Part shown: positions 62,330 to 64,000 of the stretch, one piece after another | Numbering within the stretch: the stretch's first letter is position 1 | Layout of the letters: each line of letters opens with the position of its first letter | DNA from: Nostoc sp. NMS2 | Lineage (GTDB): Bacteria; Cyanobacteriota; Cyanobacteriia; Cyanobacteriales; Nostocaceae | DNA: 64,000 nucleotides | Assembly: GCF_017115105.1 (NCBI RefSeq) | Contig: NZ_JABXKH010000160.1 | Location: 1-64,000 of the forward strand | Direction: 5' to 3' | Translations under genes and position numbers: made by a program | The notes under the pieces: generated by a model | The model's input: only the letters and a program-made list of their open reading frames with translations | Told to the model about the DNA's origin: nothing | Database searches by the model: none

Positions 62330-63269
62330 AACCAATTAATTTCTGCCAGCTAGCAGGCCCGACAATTCCATCGGCATCTAAACCATTTTGCTTTTGAAAG
62401 TTTTTAACTACAACCTCTGTTTGCGGCCCGTAAACACCATCATTTTCAACACCTAAACGGTATTGCAAATATCTAACAACTGCACCACCAGCATGGTTTG
62501 GTCTGATAATTCGTTTTGCCAAAATTAGATTTATAGCATTCCATGTAGCTTCATCGGCAACTCCAGTTGGCTGAACTCCGACAATCGCCTGAAATCTTTC
62601 GACGGCAGATTTGGTGTTAGCCCCGGTTAAGCCATCTTCTCCTAACGCATTACCATTTTTATCAACTATTTTGAGTCGATTTAAGGCTTTTTGCAGTCGG
62701 AGAATAGTTGTATCTATATTCCCCTCTTCATCTGGTACAGGGTTAACAGGAGTACTTGGCACTTTACCAGTTAAGCCTTTAACGATCGCATTAGCCATTG
62801 CTTCAGGATTAAAAAGATTCATATCTTTTTGCGAATCGATGAAGCAACCTTCTACAAGAATCGCAGGCATATCTGTATTTTTCAAAACATACAAGTGGGA
62901 ACCACTCTTAACGCCGCGATTAAAAAATCCCAATTTGACGATTTCATCTAATACAGGTTTAGCGATTTTTCTCCCTGTATCACTAGTTGCAAATACTTCT
63001 GTGCCGTTAGCTTGTCCGTTAAAGCAGTTAAAATGAATCGAGACGTAAATATCTACTTTACTCGCATTAGCTGTAGAACATCTTTTTGAAAGCGAGTCAC
63101 GGACTGAACTAGCACTACTCGGTCTACATACTACGACTTCATTGCCTAAAGCTCTTAACTTGGCTATTACTCTATTACCGACATCTAGAGTTAAATTATC
63201 CTCAAACTTAATTCCTCTTGCTCCTGTGTCTGGTGGGCAATTGTGCCCGCTATCAATTCCAAATTTCAT
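62328..63269 (-). CDS. N-acetylmuramoyl-L-alanine amidase with two peptidoglycan-binding domains
   Basis: A 313-residue enzyme. An Amidase_3 domain spans residues 1-170 with zinc ligands in GIDSGHNCPP (His), KFEDNLTLDV (Glu) and VSIHFNCF (His), and the catalytic Glu in AILVEGCFID. Two PG_binding_1 domains follow (NALGEDGLTGANTKSAVERF about 205-245; LGVENDGVYGPQTEVVVKNF about 270-312). It cleaves the bond between muramic acid and the stem peptide. No signal peptide is present, as in lysins or proteins exported another way. GAGGAT lies upstream of the ATG. The 3' end coincides with a MITE end. Confidence 0.9.
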   Translation of the reverse strand: MKFGIDSGHNCPPDTGARGIKFEDNLTLDVGNRVIAKLRALGNEVVVCRPSSASSVRDSLSKRCSTANASKVDIYVSIHFNCFNGQANGTEVFATSDTGRKIAKPVLDEIVKLGFFNRGVKSGSHLYVLKNTDMPAILVEGCFIDSQKDMNLFNPEAMANAIVKGLTGKVPSTPVNPVPDEEGNIDTTILRLQKALNRLKIVDKNGNALGEDGLTGANTKSAVERFQAIVGVQPTGVADEATWNAINLILAKRIIRPNHAGGAVVRYLQYRLGVENDGVYGPQTEVVVKNFQKQNGLDADGIVGPASWQKLIG

Positions 63270-63812
63270 AATTTCATCCTCAAATTACTTACTTTTTACA
63301 CTAGTTCAAAACTCTTCCAATTATCAAGACAAAGTTTTGTTAATAAATTTGTTGAAGTACTTGTTCGCAATGTCCGCATTGTTTTAAGCATGACTACGCT
63401 AGCAGACAAAATAAGTTTTTCTGTGAACCTGAACAGCAACTTTTATGTATTAGAATCCATTAATTCTAAGTAAGTTTGGAGCCAAAAACACAACCATTAT
63501 AATTTATCAAAATCGGAAATAACTTGTTATTTTTTGCAATAAATTGAAATGCAGCAATTACCCCCGTTGTTTCGAGATGCATAGCACGAGAAAAGATACA
63601 TCCTTACTCAAACCTCTTCCCAACTATTGGAGACGCTGCGCGAACATGGGAGAGTTTTCCCCCTGCCTTCTGCCTCCTGCCTTCTGCCTCCTTGATTTCC
63701 ACCATTTTGTACTAGTACGGCTGAATGACTGACATCTGTAGGTAGATATTTAACAATCAGCCTGAAAGCACGTTTAAGATTTAAGTAAAGAAATATTTCG
63801 TAGTTTACAGGC
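63270..63812. other. Intergenic region upstream of the chelatase gene
   Basis: No supported gene. It is AT-rich to 63600, then carries a repeat block with CCTTCTGCCTCCTGCCTTCT (about 63660-63700). Regulatory sites for the divergent amidase and chelatase genes are expected here, but none was identified. Confidence 0.5.
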
Positions 63813-64000
63813 ATGAAACGCATCGTCTTGGTTGCTGGGTTTGAATCATTCAACGCTGACTTGTACAGGAAAGCAGCTTTTTTGGCTAACTCTCGCTGTC
63901 CTGAGTTGGATATTCGGGTATTTAGCGATCGCAATCTTACCAGTCAACGCGCCGAGGTAGAAGCAGCACTTGATAACGCTGATGTATTTTTCGGTAGCCT
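63813..64000 (+). CDS. chlH: Magnesium chelatase subunit H (5' end, runs off the window)
   Basis: The first 62 codons read MKRIVLVAGFESFNADLYRK, AAFLANSRCPELDIRVFSDR and AEVEAALDNADVFFGSL. This is the characteristic start of ChlH/BchH-type Mg-chelatase large subunits, which insert Mg2+ into protoporphyrin IX in chlorophyll synthesis. A cobaltochelatase CobN is less likely, since this N-terminus differs. The frame is open to the end of the window. Cyanobacteria often carry two chlH copies; which this is cannot be told. Confidence 0.8.
   Translation, partial: MKRIVLVAGFESFNADLYRKAAFLANSRCPELDIRVFSDRNLTSQRAEVEAALDNADVFFGS

Noticed and set aside
63608..63934. 108-codon minus-strand ORF
   Set aside because: Antisense to the clear start of the Mg-chelatase H gene and to an intergenic repeat.

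Overview
The window is chromosomal DNA of a filamentous, Nostoc-like cyanobacterium. The evidence is the very frequent HIP1 palindrome (GCGATCGC), heptameric short tandem repeats (TAATTCG type), several families of small palindromic MITE-like elements, and typical cyanobacterial families: phytochelatin-synthase-like protein, CHAT/TPR protein, Ser/Thr-kinase/histidine-kinase fusion, DUF1802, Uma2 and ChlH. No rRNA, tRNA or CRISPR array was recognised.

Layout. 1-5.1 kb: a STAND (NB-ARC) ATPase with 21 degenerate 32-residue repeats, its N-terminus missing or broken, then a minus-strand group of small toxin-antitoxin-like genes (DUF433, DUF5615, an orphan VapB-like antitoxin). 5.2-9.1 kb: a 21-bp minisatellite, a conserved small protein, a three-gene osmoprotectant ABC operon and two MITEs sharing one target site. 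9-19 kb: Uma2 nuclease, divergent phytochelatin-synthase-like and gamma-glutamyltransferase genes, DUF1802, an aldo/keto reductase pseudogene, a lipoprotein and a secreted CHAT/TPR protein. 19-21 kb is a gene-poor stretch with a perfect CRP-type operator and a run of hairpins.

21-48 kb is one long plus-strand island and the most interesting part. It opens with a type 1 peptide-export system: a peptidase-containing ABC exporter (C39) with an extra cyclic-nucleotide-binding-like domain, an HlyD adaptor and a PpiC-like isomerase. A double-glycine-leader peptide rich in N-x-S/T sequons follows, then a TPR/GT41 glycosyltransferase and an RTX protein. Next is a RiPP cassette: a GG-leader peptide, a Cys-rich protein, a Nif11-leader precursor with three x-Tyr-Gly-Val motifs, a radical SAM/SPASM enzyme and a 50-residue accessory protein. 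This matches the organisation of spliceotide (PlpA/PlpX/PlpY-type) clusters. Two paralogous RTX proteins, two TPR-glycosyltransferases and a sugar-modification cassette (SDR, C-methyltransferase, CDP-glucose-type nucleotidyltransferase, PIG-L deacetylase, RfbC-like epimerase, DUF4910 hydrolase) complete it. The content suggests that secreted peptides and RTX proteins are made, spliced and/or glycosylated, and exported together; this is inference from gene order.

49-64 kb: a heme-oxygenase-fold protein, a sulfite-oxidase-like molybdoenzyme, a 1,897-residue Ser/Thr-kinase-AAA-GAF-histidine kinase carrying an in-frame repeat insertion, a four-helix-bundle (IVS) gene broken by a 160-bp MITE with an 8-bp target duplication, a CPA2 antiporter, an SDR, an N-acetylmuramoyl-alanine amidase, and the 5' end of a Mg-chelatase H subunit gene running off the window.
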